Positions 1 through 6,408 of a DNA stretch of 52,853 nt are shown here, piece after piece (positions within the stretch are counted from its first letter, which is position 1; each line of letters begins with the position of its first letter). The translations under genes and the position numbers were made by a program. The stretch is from a virus: positions 1-52,853 of the IMG/VR virus record IMGVR_UViG_3300027816_000138. One strand, given 5' to 3'. The notes under the pieces were generated by a model, which was given only the letters and a program-made list of their open reading frames with translations, had not been told where the DNA came from and did not search any database.

Positions 1-468
1 TTTGGATTTGTTTTTTTTTCTATTTTTATACTTTTCATTTATTATTTCTCTATTTTCTTTATCGTATTTTTTTTGATATTCTCTTTTTTTGATTATTTTA
101 TCTATATCATTTTTATATTTTAATCTATAAGAAAGTATTTTATCTTTATTATCTTCTCTCCATACCGGTTGATAATTTCTATTTCTATCTAATATTTTTT
201 CTTTATTTTCATCGCAGTAACGTTTTTTATTACAATATTTTGAACAATATATTTGATTTGATTTTTTTTTCTCAAAATTATTTCCACATTTTTTACAAAC
301 CCCAAAAATTTTTACTTTTAACTTTTTAACATTTTCTTTATATTTTTTATCACCACAATTTTTTGAACAATAAATATGGTTTGATCTCGTCTTCTCAAAC
401 CCATTCCCACAAACAGGACAAATAGATTTAGTCTGTTCTAAAGTATTAAAAAAATCCAACTGTTCCAT
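1..468 (-). CDS. Double zinc-finger, HNH-endonuclease-like protein (3' end beyond window)
   Basis: The frame is open from an ATG at 468 to the window edge, so the C-terminus is missing. Seen: two successive zinc-finger-like units (CPVCGNGF...YCSKNC and CKKCGNNF...YCSKYC) within the first ~70 residues, then a very Lys/Asn/Tyr-rich stretch with repeats of the type ENKEKIL and DKENREI. Family knowledge: this finger-plus-basic-repeat layout is common in front of HNH or related nuclease domains in free-standing homing endonucleases of phages and large viruses. The nuclease domain itself would lie outside the window, so the function is inferred. The gene follows a strong hairpin (483-511) and the leftward gene 532-1440, which also has endonuclease-associated features. 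Confidence 0.6.
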   Translation of the reverse strand, partial: MEQLDFFNTLEQTKSICPVCGNGFEKTRSNHIYCSKNCGDKKYKENVKKLKVKIFGVCKKCGNNFEKKKSNQIYCSKYCNKKRYCDENKEKILDRNRNYQPVWREDNKDKILSYRLKYKNDIDKIIKKREYQKKYDKENREIINEKYKNRKKNKSK

Positions 469-482
469 ATCACAATATATAA

Positions 483-511
483 GGGGTATATGCCCCTGTG
501 ACATATACCCC
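483..511 (-). terminator. 10-bp perfect hairpin between two leftward genes
   Basis: GGGGTATATG (483-492) and CATATACCCC (502-511) are perfect reverse complements with a 9-nt loop. The hairpin sits between the stop of the 532-1440 gene and the ATG at 468. A T-rich run follows it on the plus strand (515-535), so it could end rightward transcription, but leftward it lies only ~14 nt before the next ATG. It may be a terminator or a structure that limits expression of the downstream gene. Confidence 0.6.
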
Positions 512-531
512 CTATACTCTTTTTCTTTTTT

Positions 532-1440
532 TTATTCTCCTACGAAGAGATATACTAATCTTTGGAAGAAGTTCTTCTTCTTTGGTTCCTCTGTGGGTGT
601 TTTTAATTGTTCAATAGAATTCTTTAATTCTTGAACCGTGGTCTTTAGATGTTCTACTTCTGGATAAGAAGTAGTTATTGTAGTAGGAGGAAGCAAGTTT
701 TCTACTGGAGCTAAATTTTCAATTGGAATAACCTTTTTAGATTTTGAATTCTTTACGAATATTTTTTGAACATCAAAAGGAATATCATCAAGGTTATATT
801 TTTGTCCTATGACATATGTTTTTCCAATCTCCAATCTACGGAAATGGTATTTGTTCTTGTAGCCTTTCTTTAGCTTTTTAGTATATTTTCCATGGATTTG
901 TTTATAAGCCGCATATCGTGCTTGGTAGTCATAATCTTCAAACTCTTTAGTGGTGAGGAAAACTTTAAATAGTGTTCCATCTTTCTCGAACATTCCAATT
1001 CGGGTTCTATTTCTTTTTGAGATATGAAACTTTTCCTTTGGTTTATTATTTAATTCTTCGGAGATAGTCTTTAGAATTTGAAGATTCTTATGTTGTCTGG
1101 AATTTTTTCTAATCTTATATGGTGCAGAATCAATCTTGAGTCTTGGTTCTTCATCCTTTCCGTAGCGGATAAAGATAAAGTTATTATGAAGCTTTCTTTT
1201 ACCTTTAACGCATTTGGTTACTGCTGTGGCATTGAATCCGTCTGGAATACAATCAATAGTTTTATCATATGTTTTGATCAGGTATCCATTGATATCGTAT
1301 GCGGCGATTTTTGATTTACTTCTTTTCGTTGTGTTTGTTGTGTGGAATTTAAAATCCATATTCGATTGTGTTATATTTGTGTTTATCAGGTTGTTTAGTT
1401 TTTTTAGTTTGTCTTCAATATTATTCATATCGTTAATCAT
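532..1440 (-). CDS. NUMOD-like DNA-binding repeat protein, possibly homing-endonuclease related
   Basis: Seen: two similar units. The first contains AAYDINGYLIKTYD, then GFNATAVTKCVKGKRKLHNN and FIFIR; the second contains IGMFEKDGTLFKVF and ends FRRLE. Family knowledge: this pattern resembles the NUMOD modules found beside GIY-YIG and HNH nucleases, but I see no nuclease catalytic motif, so a DNA-binding role is inferred. The C-terminus has a Pro/Thr-rich linker, a predicted helix and a basic amphipathic end (KKKNFFQRLVYLF). ATGs at 1440 and 1428 are both plausible starts; a TTG at 1467 is less likely because TTGACT there looks like a -35 element. Confidence 0.55.
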   Translation of the reverse strand: MINDMNNIEDKLKKLNNLINTNITQSNMDFKFHTTNTTKRSKSKIAAYDINGYLIKTYDKTIDCIPDGFNATAVTKCVKGKRKLHNNFIFIRYGKDEEPRLKIDSAPYKIRKNSRQHKNLQILKTISEELNNKPKEKFHISKRNRTRIGMFEKDGTLFKVFLTTKEFEDYDYQARYAAYKQIHGKYTKKLKKGYKNKYHFRRLEIGKTYVIGQKYNLDDIPFDVQKIFVKNSKSKKVIPIENLAPVENLLPPTTITTSYPEVEHLKTTVQELKNSIEQLKTPTEEPKKKNFFQRLVYLFVGE

Positions 1441-1474
1441 CCTATATCGTTTTTTTGAAAAAGTCAACGATTTT

Positions 1475-1482
1475 TATAAATA
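1475..1482 (+). promoter_or_regulatory. T4-type late promoter octamer TATAAATA
   Basis: Exact TATAAATA ending 12 nt before the ATG at 1495. There is no Shine-Dalgarno sequence in the gap. Confidence 0.7.
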
Positions 1483-1494
1483 TTTTTTAAACCC

Positions 1495-2094
1495 ATGAGA
1501 AGCAAGGATCAAATATTACTGGAAAGTCTTTATGATAATATTCTTTTGAAGGAAAATGTATCATCTTTAAAATTTAGAGAATTGCAAGATAACCAAAGAG
1601 GAACTCCAGAAAGTATGTTTGATAATAATGCGAATCCCGGAGCAGGCAATTCTCAACTACTTCAATATGTAATGGAACATACTGGAGATCTTATTCACCG
1701 AGTTGCATATATGGATGGTGTTGCGGGTTGGGGTGGAGCAACCGGAGTTGATTATGGTATGGATGCTGGAAGGGAAAAGGTCGATAGGGTTTTAAAGTTT
1801 AAGAATGATATTCTTCGTGGTGAAATTGAAACACAAGCAAGAGATAACTGGAGATATCGTTCGCGTCAAGGTGATATTGAATTGAGCGAGGAAGAATTTA
1901 TTAAACAAATACGGGATGCTGGTAAAAGATATGCAGATGCATATAGACAACTTAAACCGATTACAAAAGCTCAAAAAGCTGCACAAGATGCTGCGATTGC
2001 GTTGGGGGAAGGAGACTATTCTTTGTGGGTTAAAAAATTACAAGAAGTTAAAGACCTTATAAGTACAAGAGAGGGATACTTGGAATCTATATGA
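1495..2094 (+). CDS. Putative internal virion protein with capsid-targeting-like leader
   Basis: 199 residues. Seen: the N-terminus MRSKDQILLESLYDNILLKE is nearly the same as those of the genes at 2956 and 3228, and contains LLE-S and LKE-N, which fit the L/I-x-E cleavage rule of T4 prohead protease gp21. The rest has a Gly-rich segment (GVAGWGGATGVDYGMDAG) and a charged helical second half; I do not recognise a domain. Its stop overlaps the ATG of the next gene by 4 nt, so the two are probably co-expressed from the late promoter at 1475. Packaging in the head is inferred from the leader; function unknown. Confidence 0.75.
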   Translation: MRSKDQILLESLYDNILLKENVSSLKFRELQDNQRGTPESMFDNNANPGAGNSQLLQYVMEHTGDLIHRVAYMDGVAGWGGATGVDYGMDAGREKVDRVLKFKNDILRGEIETQARDNWRYRSRQGDIELSEEEFIKQIRDAGKRYADAYRQLKPITKAQKAAQDAAIALGEGDYSLWVKKLQEVKDLISTREGYLESI

Positions 2095-2498
2095 CATTTA
2101 AAGAATATTTTTTAGAATCAAATGATGTTTCTATAGGTATAAACATTAATGATAAGATACAAGATTTTACCGGTCAAATTTTACGCGGAGAGAAAACAAT
2201 AGAGACAAGAAATAGAAATTCTTTAAAATCATTTATAGGAAAAAAGGTTGGTATTATAAGAACCGGAAAGGGAAAGGCATATCTTGTTGGTTATGCTACT
2301 ATAGGAGATCCAGTAATATATAAAACCGAAGAAGAATTTAGAAAAGATTATAATAAACATCTAGTACAAAAAGATAGTAAGTTTGATATTCCAAAAGGAG
2401 GAATCAAATATGGATATCCGTTATTTGATGTTATAGCATTAAACGAACCTAAGTTAATAACCGATAGGGGAAATTTTGTTTATAGAAAAATAGAATAG
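2091..2498 (+). CDS. ASCH/PUA-like domain protein with capsid-targeting leader
   Basis: 135 residues. Seen: leader MTFKEYFLE-S, which resembles the T4 internal-protein leader MKTYQEFIAE-A. It is followed by a compact domain with FTGQILRGEKTIETRNRN, GKKVGIIRTGKGKAYLVG and YATIGDPV. Family knowledge: 'RGEKTIETR' followed by a beta-rich 'GxKVGIIRTG' segment is typical of ASCH domains, a PUA-like fold that binds RNA or nucleotides. Inferred: a nucleic-acid- or nucleotide-binding protein carried in the head and released at infection. It is translationally coupled (4-nt overlap) to the preceding gene. Confidence 0.65.
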   Translation: MTFKEYFLESNDVSIGININDKIQDFTGQILRGEKTIETRNRNSLKSFIGKKVGIIRTGKGKAYLVGYATIGDPVIYKTEEEFRKDYNKHLVQKDSKFDIPKGGIKYGYPLFDVIALNEPKLITDRGNFVYRKIE

Positions 2499-2503
2499 TT
2501 TTT

Positions 2504-2511
2504 AATAAATA
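2504..2511 (+). promoter_or_regulatory. Late-promoter-like octamer AATAAATA
   Basis: One mismatch to TATAAATA, ending 6 nt before the ATG at 2518. Confidence 0.4.
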
Positions 2512-2517
2512 TAATAT

Positions 2518-2685
2518 ATGAATTTAACTGTGTTAATAGAAAAAGTTTTATCAGAAGCCAAGGTAAAGAGAGACAGATGTCTTAAAAGAGCCGATTCGGT
2601 ATATGGTAAAAAGACATCTGCATATAAAAGTGGTGCGGTTGTAAAATGCCGTCAAGGAAAGATTTGGAAAAAGAAAAAGAAATGA
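2518..2685 (+). CDS. Small basic protein with leader-like N-terminus
   Basis: 55 residues, translated directly from the sequence: starts MNLTVLIEKVLSEAKVKRDR and ends GKIWKKKKK. Seen: a hydrophobic/acidic start with VLSE-A, a possible prohead-protease site, then a Lys/Arg-rich body with two cysteines (RDRCLKRADSVYGKK, AVVKCRQGK). Small proteins with an 'RDRC...VYGKKTSAYKSGAVVKCR' layout occur in marine T4-like phages as I recall; function unknown. The stop overlaps the ATG of the next gene (ATGA at 2682). Inferred: a DNA-associated protein packaged in the capsid. Confidence 0.65.
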   Translation: MNLTVLIEKVLSEAKVKRDRCLKRADSVYGKKTSAYKSGAVVKCRQGKIWKKKKK

Positions 2686-2945
2686 ACTTGGTAAATCTTA
2701 TAGAATCCGTATTGGAAGAAGGTTTTGACTTGGAAAAGAAGCAAGGTCTTCATGGATGGTTTAAAAGAAACAAAGGTAAAGGATGGATAGATTGTAAAAC
2801 AGGAAAACCATGTGGTAGACAAAAGGGTGAAAAAAGAAAAGGATACCCTGCTTGCCGACCAACAAAGTCTATGTGTAATACGAGAAAAAGACACAAAAAG
2901 GGATCAAAAAGAATATCTTGGAAAAGGGGAGATAAAACCAAGTAA
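2682..2945 (+). CDS. Small Lys/Cys-rich protein with leader-like N-terminus
   Basis: 87 residues from the ATG at 2682. A start further upstream (2646) is open but would overlap the preceding gene heavily, and only the 2682 start gives the leader MNLVNLIESVLEE-G, parallel to the previous protein's start. Seen after the leader: LHGWFKRNKGKGWIDCKTGK, PCGRQKGEKRKGYPACRP and a basic tail; four cysteines (DC, PC, AC, MC) could bind a metal. Similar Cys/Lys-rich proteins are found in marine phages and large viruses, without known function. Head packaging is inferred. Confidence 0.65.
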   Translation: MNLVNLIESVLEEGFDLEKKQGLHGWFKRNKGKGWIDCKTGKPCGRQKGEKRKGYPACRPTKSMCNTRKRHKKGSKRISWKRGDKTK

Positions 2946-2948
2946 ATA
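2941..2948 (+). promoter_or_regulatory. Late-promoter-like octamer AGTAAATA
   Basis: Overlaps the stop of the preceding gene and ends 7 nt before the ATG at 2956. Confidence 0.35.
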
Positions 2949-2955
2949 TAATATA

Positions 2956-3210
2956 ATGAAAAACAAAGACCAAATAGTTCTAGAGGGTTTATATAGTAAA
3001 ATTTTAAACGAGGAAAGAAATGTTCCTCCTGCGGATTGGGATAAAGGTTTTGAGTTTCCGATTAAAATTGGTTCTGGAGGAAAAGAAATTCCTTTTAAAA
3101 AGAATGGTAAGTGGTATCTTTATGTTTGGGATTCAAAGAATAATAAACATTTTTATTATTGCTATGATGATGACATTTATCATCCCGATACTGATTTCGA
3201 TCAACTCTAA
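2956..3210 (+). CDS. Putative internal virion protein with capsid-targeting-like leader
   Basis: 84 residues from the ATG at 2956. The frame is open upstream to 2812, but that part overlaps the preceding gene, and 2956 restores the shared leader MKNKDQIVLEGLYSKILNEE. VLE-G and LNE-E fit the L/I-x-E cleavage pattern. The body is a small aromatic- and acid-rich domain (GKWYLYVWDSKNNKHFYYCYD) of unknown function. The leader DNA is also similar to that of the genes at 1495 and 3228, which suggests spread of a 5' module by duplication. Confidence 0.7.
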   Translation: MKNKDQIVLEGLYSKILNEERNVPPADWDKGFEFPIKIGSGGKEIPFKKNGKWYLYVWDSKNNKHFYYCYDDDIYHPDTDFDQL

Positions 3211-3218
3211 TATAAGTA
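3211..3218 (+). promoter_or_regulatory. Late-promoter-like octamer TATAAGTA
   Basis: Single A-to-G change from TATAAATA, 9 nt before the ATG at 3228. The same variant precedes genes 9047 and 36976. Confidence 0.55.
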
Positions 3219-3227
3219 TATAAACAT

Positions 3228-3638
3228 ATGAGAAGCAAAGACCAAATACTATTAGAAAATTTATATTCTAATCAAATCTTAAAAGAAGGAAATGTTTATG
3301 ATTCTGTTCATCGCGCAATAAGTCGCAGAATAGCTAGTAACCATGTCGATTTATTAAGAGATTATGGTATAGAAAAAGTTCTTGATGCTGTTAATCAGGT
3401 AGCTAGTCATGTTGCGGAAGGAGAATCTCTTGAAGATATTGGATCTAGCGATGTAAGTGCTTGGGTTAATTGGGTTGTTAAAGATTTAACACGCGGAGAA
3501 AATACTGCTGAACGTCTTCAAAACATGAGTGATACATGGGATAAAAATGCATCACCGGAAGCCAAAGCGGGTAAAGAAAAGTTATCAAGTATGATGGGTG
3601 AATTCGGAAACCGTTTAGGTCCAGAAGGCGCGCGTTAA
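3228..3638 (+). CDS. Putative internal virion protein with capsid-targeting-like leader
   Basis: 136 residues. Leader MRSKDQILLENLYSNQILKE-G is almost the same as that of gene 1495; LLE-N and LKE-G are candidate prohead-protease sites. The body is predicted mostly helical (AVNQVASHVAEGESLEDIG; DKNASPEAKAGKEKLSSMM), with no recognised domain. Its TAA stop overlaps the stop of the convergent leftward gene in the palindrome TTAA (3635-3638), so there is no room for a terminator. Packaging is inferred from the leader. Confidence 0.7.
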   Translation: MRSKDQILLENLYSNQILKEGNVYDSVHRAISRRIASNHVDLLRDYGIEKVLDAVNQVASHVAEGESLEDIGSSDVSAWVNWVVKDLTRGENTAERLQNMSDTWDKNASPEAKAGKEKLSSMMGEFGNRLGPEGAR

Positions 3639-4105
3639 AACTGTACTAAATCTTTAATCATCATATTATAGGTATCACAATGGAACTTCATATTATTTGA
3701 AGTATCTATAAATCCCTTTGGATAAAACTTTGCATTCTTAAAGAACTTTGTTTTTGGTATCATTCCGCATAACCATGCCTTAGAATTATCATTTAGTATT
3801 CTTACAAACAAATAGACATCGCAATTTTGTTTTGTATTGTATCCACTTATAGAACATTCATAAAAGTCTTTTGGTTTAGAAGAACACTTTTTTGTTTTAA
3901 CATCTATTTTAACATCATTCTTAACAATATCATAATCATGAGTGTTTTCTATTTTGGCTTTAATATAATTCGCCGCTACTATTTCACCTAGAAACCCAAC
4001 GACATTACCTTCTCCTTTTGTTATGGAGTTTCTTAGTTGTCCCATCTCTTTGGATTTTTGTTCTGCTTCTTCAATCCATTCTTTTTTAATTTCTATTTCT
4101 TTCAT
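3635..4105 (-). CDS. PD-(D/E)XK-like nuclease, putative
   Basis: 156 residues from the ATG at 4105, which overlaps the stop of the upstream gene by one base (TAATG). Seen: GFLGEIVAANYIKAK with a Glu, then DYDIVKNDVKIDVKTKK, giving the order E...D...D-V-K typical of restriction-endonuclease-like folds, followed by C-S-S-K and beta-rich segments. Family knowledge: such compact 'GE...yDi...iDVKT' proteins often act as nucleases or Holliday-junction-resolvase relatives. No specific family is recognised. It forms a two-gene leftward operon inside an otherwise rightward cassette. Confidence 0.5.
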   Translation of the reverse strand: MKEIEIKKEWIEEAEQKSKEMGQLRNSITKGEGNVVGFLGEIVAANYIKAKIENTHDYDIVKNDVKIDVKTKKCSSKPKDFYECSISGYNTKQNCDVYLFVRILNDNSKAWLCGMIPKTKFFKNAKFYPKGFIDTSNNMKFHCDTYNMMIKDLVQF

Positions 4106-4578
4106 TATACAATCCACCAATCCGGAACGTTACCTAGTTTCCATGTAGAAAATTCTTTTTTATCCTTGAGGTAATATGTTCGGTATGCAGTAACCGGATC
4201 GGAATTTTTATATTCATCTGGCATAGCTTGAGCAAATGGGGTCATGTCTCCGTCTGGAACAATGTTGGCGTGATCCCTGCACAACTGGAAGATGGGATAG
4301 GACTTATGTTGCTTACCATAGCGGCGAGTATATTCTTGAAATAGTTCTTCGGTCATTTCACAAAGCCAAATAAAATTTTTTCGCGCTGCGCGCACCCATT
4401 TAGAGCATGGGTGATTAAGGTGTGCTAGTTTATATACACCATCAACGGTGTCATTGGAATGAACACGGATGGCGGTGGAAAGCATTTGAGTATGCTCCAG
4501 AATCATCTTAATGCAATGCTTATCATTATGTTGACGAGCGGCTTGAATGGGATTTTTATCAAGTACAAATATATTCAT
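4105..4578 (-). CDS. Conserved phage protein of the MNIFVLD type, unknown function
   Basis: 157 residues. Seen: NDKHCIKMILEHTQMLSTAI, LNHPCSKWVR, a Trp/aromatic-rich middle, PDEYKNSDPVTAYRTYY and an end rich in Trp (TWKLGNVPDWW). Family knowledge: closely similar proteins of this length are common in T4-like and other large phages and usually stay unannotated; conserved His, Cys and Asp residues suggest an enzyme or metal site, but no reaction can be assigned. Codon use looks a little richer in G+C than the surrounding cassette. It is translationally coupled to the nuclease-like gene downstream. Confidence 0.65.
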   Translation of the reverse strand: MNIFVLDKNPIQAARQHNDKHCIKMILEHTQMLSTAIRVHSNDTVDGVYKLAHLNHPCSKWVRAARKNFIWLCEMTEELFQEYTRRYGKQHKSYPIFQLCRDHANIVPDGDMTPFAQAMPDEYKNSDPVTAYRTYYLKDKKEFSTWKLGNVPDWWIV

Positions 4579-4614
4579 GAGAAAATAGTATTTGATTTTT
4601 TTATTTTAGTCAAG

Positions 4615-4622
4615 TATAAATA
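4615..4622 (+). promoter_or_regulatory. T4-type late promoter octamer TATAAATA
   Basis: Exact TATAAATA ending only 5 nt before the ATG at 4628. Initiation at the T4 position would fall on or next to the start codon. Confidence 0.65.
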
Positions 4623-4627
4623 TTGAA

Positions 4628-5086
4628 ATGACTTTCAAAGAATATTTTTTTAAAGAGCAAACTGAAATAGAAAATTTTCAATATCCTCTTACCGTGTATC
4701 ATGGAACCGATTTATCATCTGCGAAAGATATAAAAGAAAATGGGTTGAATTTAAGTAAATGTCATAAGGGATATTTCGGACAAGCTTTTTATGTTACTAC
4801 AGATGAACAATTAGCAAAAAGTAATTATGCGGATTTTTCTGGGGACGACGAAGGAGGAACAGTTTTAGAATTTAAAATGAATCCGATTAATAAAATATTG
4901 GATTTAAGGAAAACCGATGATTGGGATTATTATCAAAATTTAAAATATAAAGGACGGGAACTTAGTAGTTGGATGGGATTCGATGAGTTGCCAAGTATTA
5001 TGAACTCATTCGGAATCGATGCAATATACGATAGATCTAATGATGCATTTGCAGTTTACAATTTGAATATACTAAGTATATTGTAA
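4628..5086 (+). CDS. ADP-ribosyltransferase-like protein with capsid-targeting leader
   Basis: 152 residues. Seen: leader MTFKEYFFKE (1-10), then Y24-H-G-T, KENGLNLS, F50-G-Q-A-F-Y-V-T followed by DEQLAKSNYA, and a C-terminal GIDAIYDR...FAVYN. Family knowledge: YHGT plus FGxGFYvT and a following 'xxA' helix is the signature of a family of ADP-ribosyltransferase-fold proteins in toxins and phages that use NAD+. T4 also packages an ADP-ribosyltransferase, Alt, and injects it to modify host RNA polymerase. Inferred: this is a functional counterpart of Alt, loaded through the leader. The catalytic Glu is not certain, so the target and activity remain open. Confidence 0.7.
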   Translation: MTFKEYFFKEQTEIENFQYPLTVYHGTDLSSAKDIKENGLNLSKCHKGYFGQAFYVTTDEQLAKSNYADFSGDDEGGTVLEFKMNPINKILDLRKTDDWDYYQNLKYKGRELSSWMGFDELPSIMNSFGIDAIYDRSNDAFAVYNLNILSIL

Positions 5087-5089
5087 ATA
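5082..5089 (+). promoter_or_regulatory. Late-promoter-like octamer TGTAAATA
   Basis: Overlaps the stop region of the preceding gene and ends 12 nt before the ATG at 5102. Confidence 0.4.
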
Positions 5090-5101
5090 TTTATTAAAAT
5101 T

Positions 5102-6379
5102 ATGGATTTAGAACTTTTAGTAGAAAACGTAACAAACAGAAATAACAAAAACACATTCAATGTTTTAAAGTATGAAGATTTTTTAAACGAAAGTGTTTCA
5201 TGTGAACTATGTCAAGAAGAAGTATTGACCGAGGCAAAGTTACAATTAAGTGATGAGGAAATAAAGTTTGAACAAGAACTTAAAAGAAAATTACCAAGAC
5301 TTAATTTATTATCAGTTTTAGCGGATGCAAAGACCTTAAAATCTTTACATGATAAAAGAAGTGGAGATCAATATATTACTGGTATTCTTTATATAGCACC
5401 TTCAGAAGAAGGAGGGGTTGATGTTTGCGTTGGTTCTTCTGGTTGTTGCCGTATTGGTTGTTTAAACACCGCTGGTAATCCGGCGGTATTAAAAGGTAAG
5501 TTAAGATCCAGAATTAGAAAAGCACAGGAGTTACATTTATCTCCTGAATTGTTTTTTACAAAATTAAAATCGGATATTGTTTTACTTAAACATTTTGCAG
5601 ATGAGTTTAAATTAAAACTTGCTATTAGAATGAATGGAACTTCTGATTATGACTTCGGAGAAAAGATGGAAGATTTTGTTAAAGAGCAAGCAGGAAAAGG
5701 TGTTACGTTTTACGACTATACAAAAATAGTTCCCCGCTATAAAAAGTATTCTCAAAGTAAATTGATTCACCAAACATTTAGTCGTAGTGAACAAAACGAC
5801 AAAGCATCTTTGGATATTCTTAAAAATGGTGGAAACGTAGCGTATGTTTTCTATCAAAAAAATAATGTATTACCTAGTCATTATTTAGGATTCAAAGTAT
5901 TGAACGGTGATGCCAGCGATTTGAGATTCTTGGATGATAACGAAAAGGAGTTTGATGAAAATGGAAATCCAATTGGTTTAATCGTCGGGTTAAACGCCAA
6001 AGGGGTTATGAGAGGTAGAGGTAGTAGAGCAAGAGCTATTAGACGTTCTGTAATGTGGAATAAGAAACAAAAAAATCCAAAATATATTGGATCTCCAGAA
6101 TTTAAAAAAGATTGTATGGAGTATTTCGGAGTATCCAGCTTGGAAGATCTTTTTAATGATAGAGATAAATTAAAAGAGTATTTAGATTTTCAAAAACCAG
6201 ATGGTAAATTATTGGAACCAGATGGTGGTTTTGAAATTATAGTTGATGATCTTAAAAAGGTTAAACCAGATGTTTTTAATCCAAACTATAAACCAGCTTC
6301 TCCAGAAGTTAAACCTGAACAAGAAGTTAAACAAGAAAGTAAGATAGTATCATTCAAACAGTTTTTTATTGAAAAATGA
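5102..6379 (+). CDS. Phage gp88-like protein with leader motifs at both ends
   Basis: 425 residues. Seen: Cys-rich core C109...C115-C-R-I-G-C120-LNTAGN, then LAIRMNGTSDYDF, YDYTK, QTFSRSE, GGNVAYVFYQ and VLNGDASDLRFLDD followed by VGLNAKG. Family knowledge: these in order match the mycobacteriophage gp88 family of widespread phage proteins with unknown biochemistry; the clustered cysteines suggest metal binding. The N-terminal ~45 residues carry DFLNE-S and VLTE-A, and the last residues are SFKQFFIEK, a second leader-like motif. Inferred: packaged in the head. The stop overlaps the next start (ATGA at 6376). Confidence 0.75.
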   Translation: MDLELLVENVTNRNNKNTFNVLKYEDFLNESVSCELCQEEVLTEAKLQLSDEEIKFEQELKRKLPRLNLLSVLADAKTLKSLHDKRSGDQYITGILYIAPSEEGGVDVCVGSSGCCRIGCLNTAGNPAVLKGKLRSRIRKAQELHLSPELFFTKLKSDIVLLKHFADEFKLKLAIRMNGTSDYDFGEKMEDFVKEQAGKGVTFYDYTKIVPRYKKYSQSKLIHQTFSRSEQNDKASLDILKNGGNVAYVFYQKNNVLPSHYLGFKVLNGDASDLRFLDDNEKEFDENGNPIGLIVGLNAKGVMRGRGSRARAIRRSVMWNKKQKNPKYIGSPEFKKDCMEYFGVSSLEDLFNDRDKLKEYLDFQKPDGKLLEPDGGFEIIVDDLKKVKPDVFNPNYKPASPEVKPEQEVKQESKIVSFKQFFIEK

Positions 6380-6408
6380 TTTCGTTTAAAGAATATTTTC
6401 TATTAGAA
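6350..6408 (+). repeat. Tandem echo of leader-coding sequence across a gene junction
   Basis: 6350-6373 encodes SFKQFFIE at the C-terminus of the gp88-like protein, and 6382-6408 encodes SFKEYFLLE at the N-terminus of the next protein. The two copies flank the overlapping stop and start codons, as if a leader segment had been duplicated. Confidence 0.6.

Noticed and set aside
1441-1467. TTG start at 1467 for the leftward gene 532-1440
   Set aside because: The TTGACT there is more likely a -35-type element, and ATGs at 1440 or 1428 give a normal protein.
1078-1498. Rightward open frames opposite gene 532-1440
   Set aside because: Hydrophobic, low-complexity antisense frames of a coherent leftward coding gene; no promoter or family features.
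2812-2955. N-terminal extension of the gene at 2956
   Set aside because: It overlaps the Lys/Cys-rich gene, and the shared leader begins exactly at 2956.
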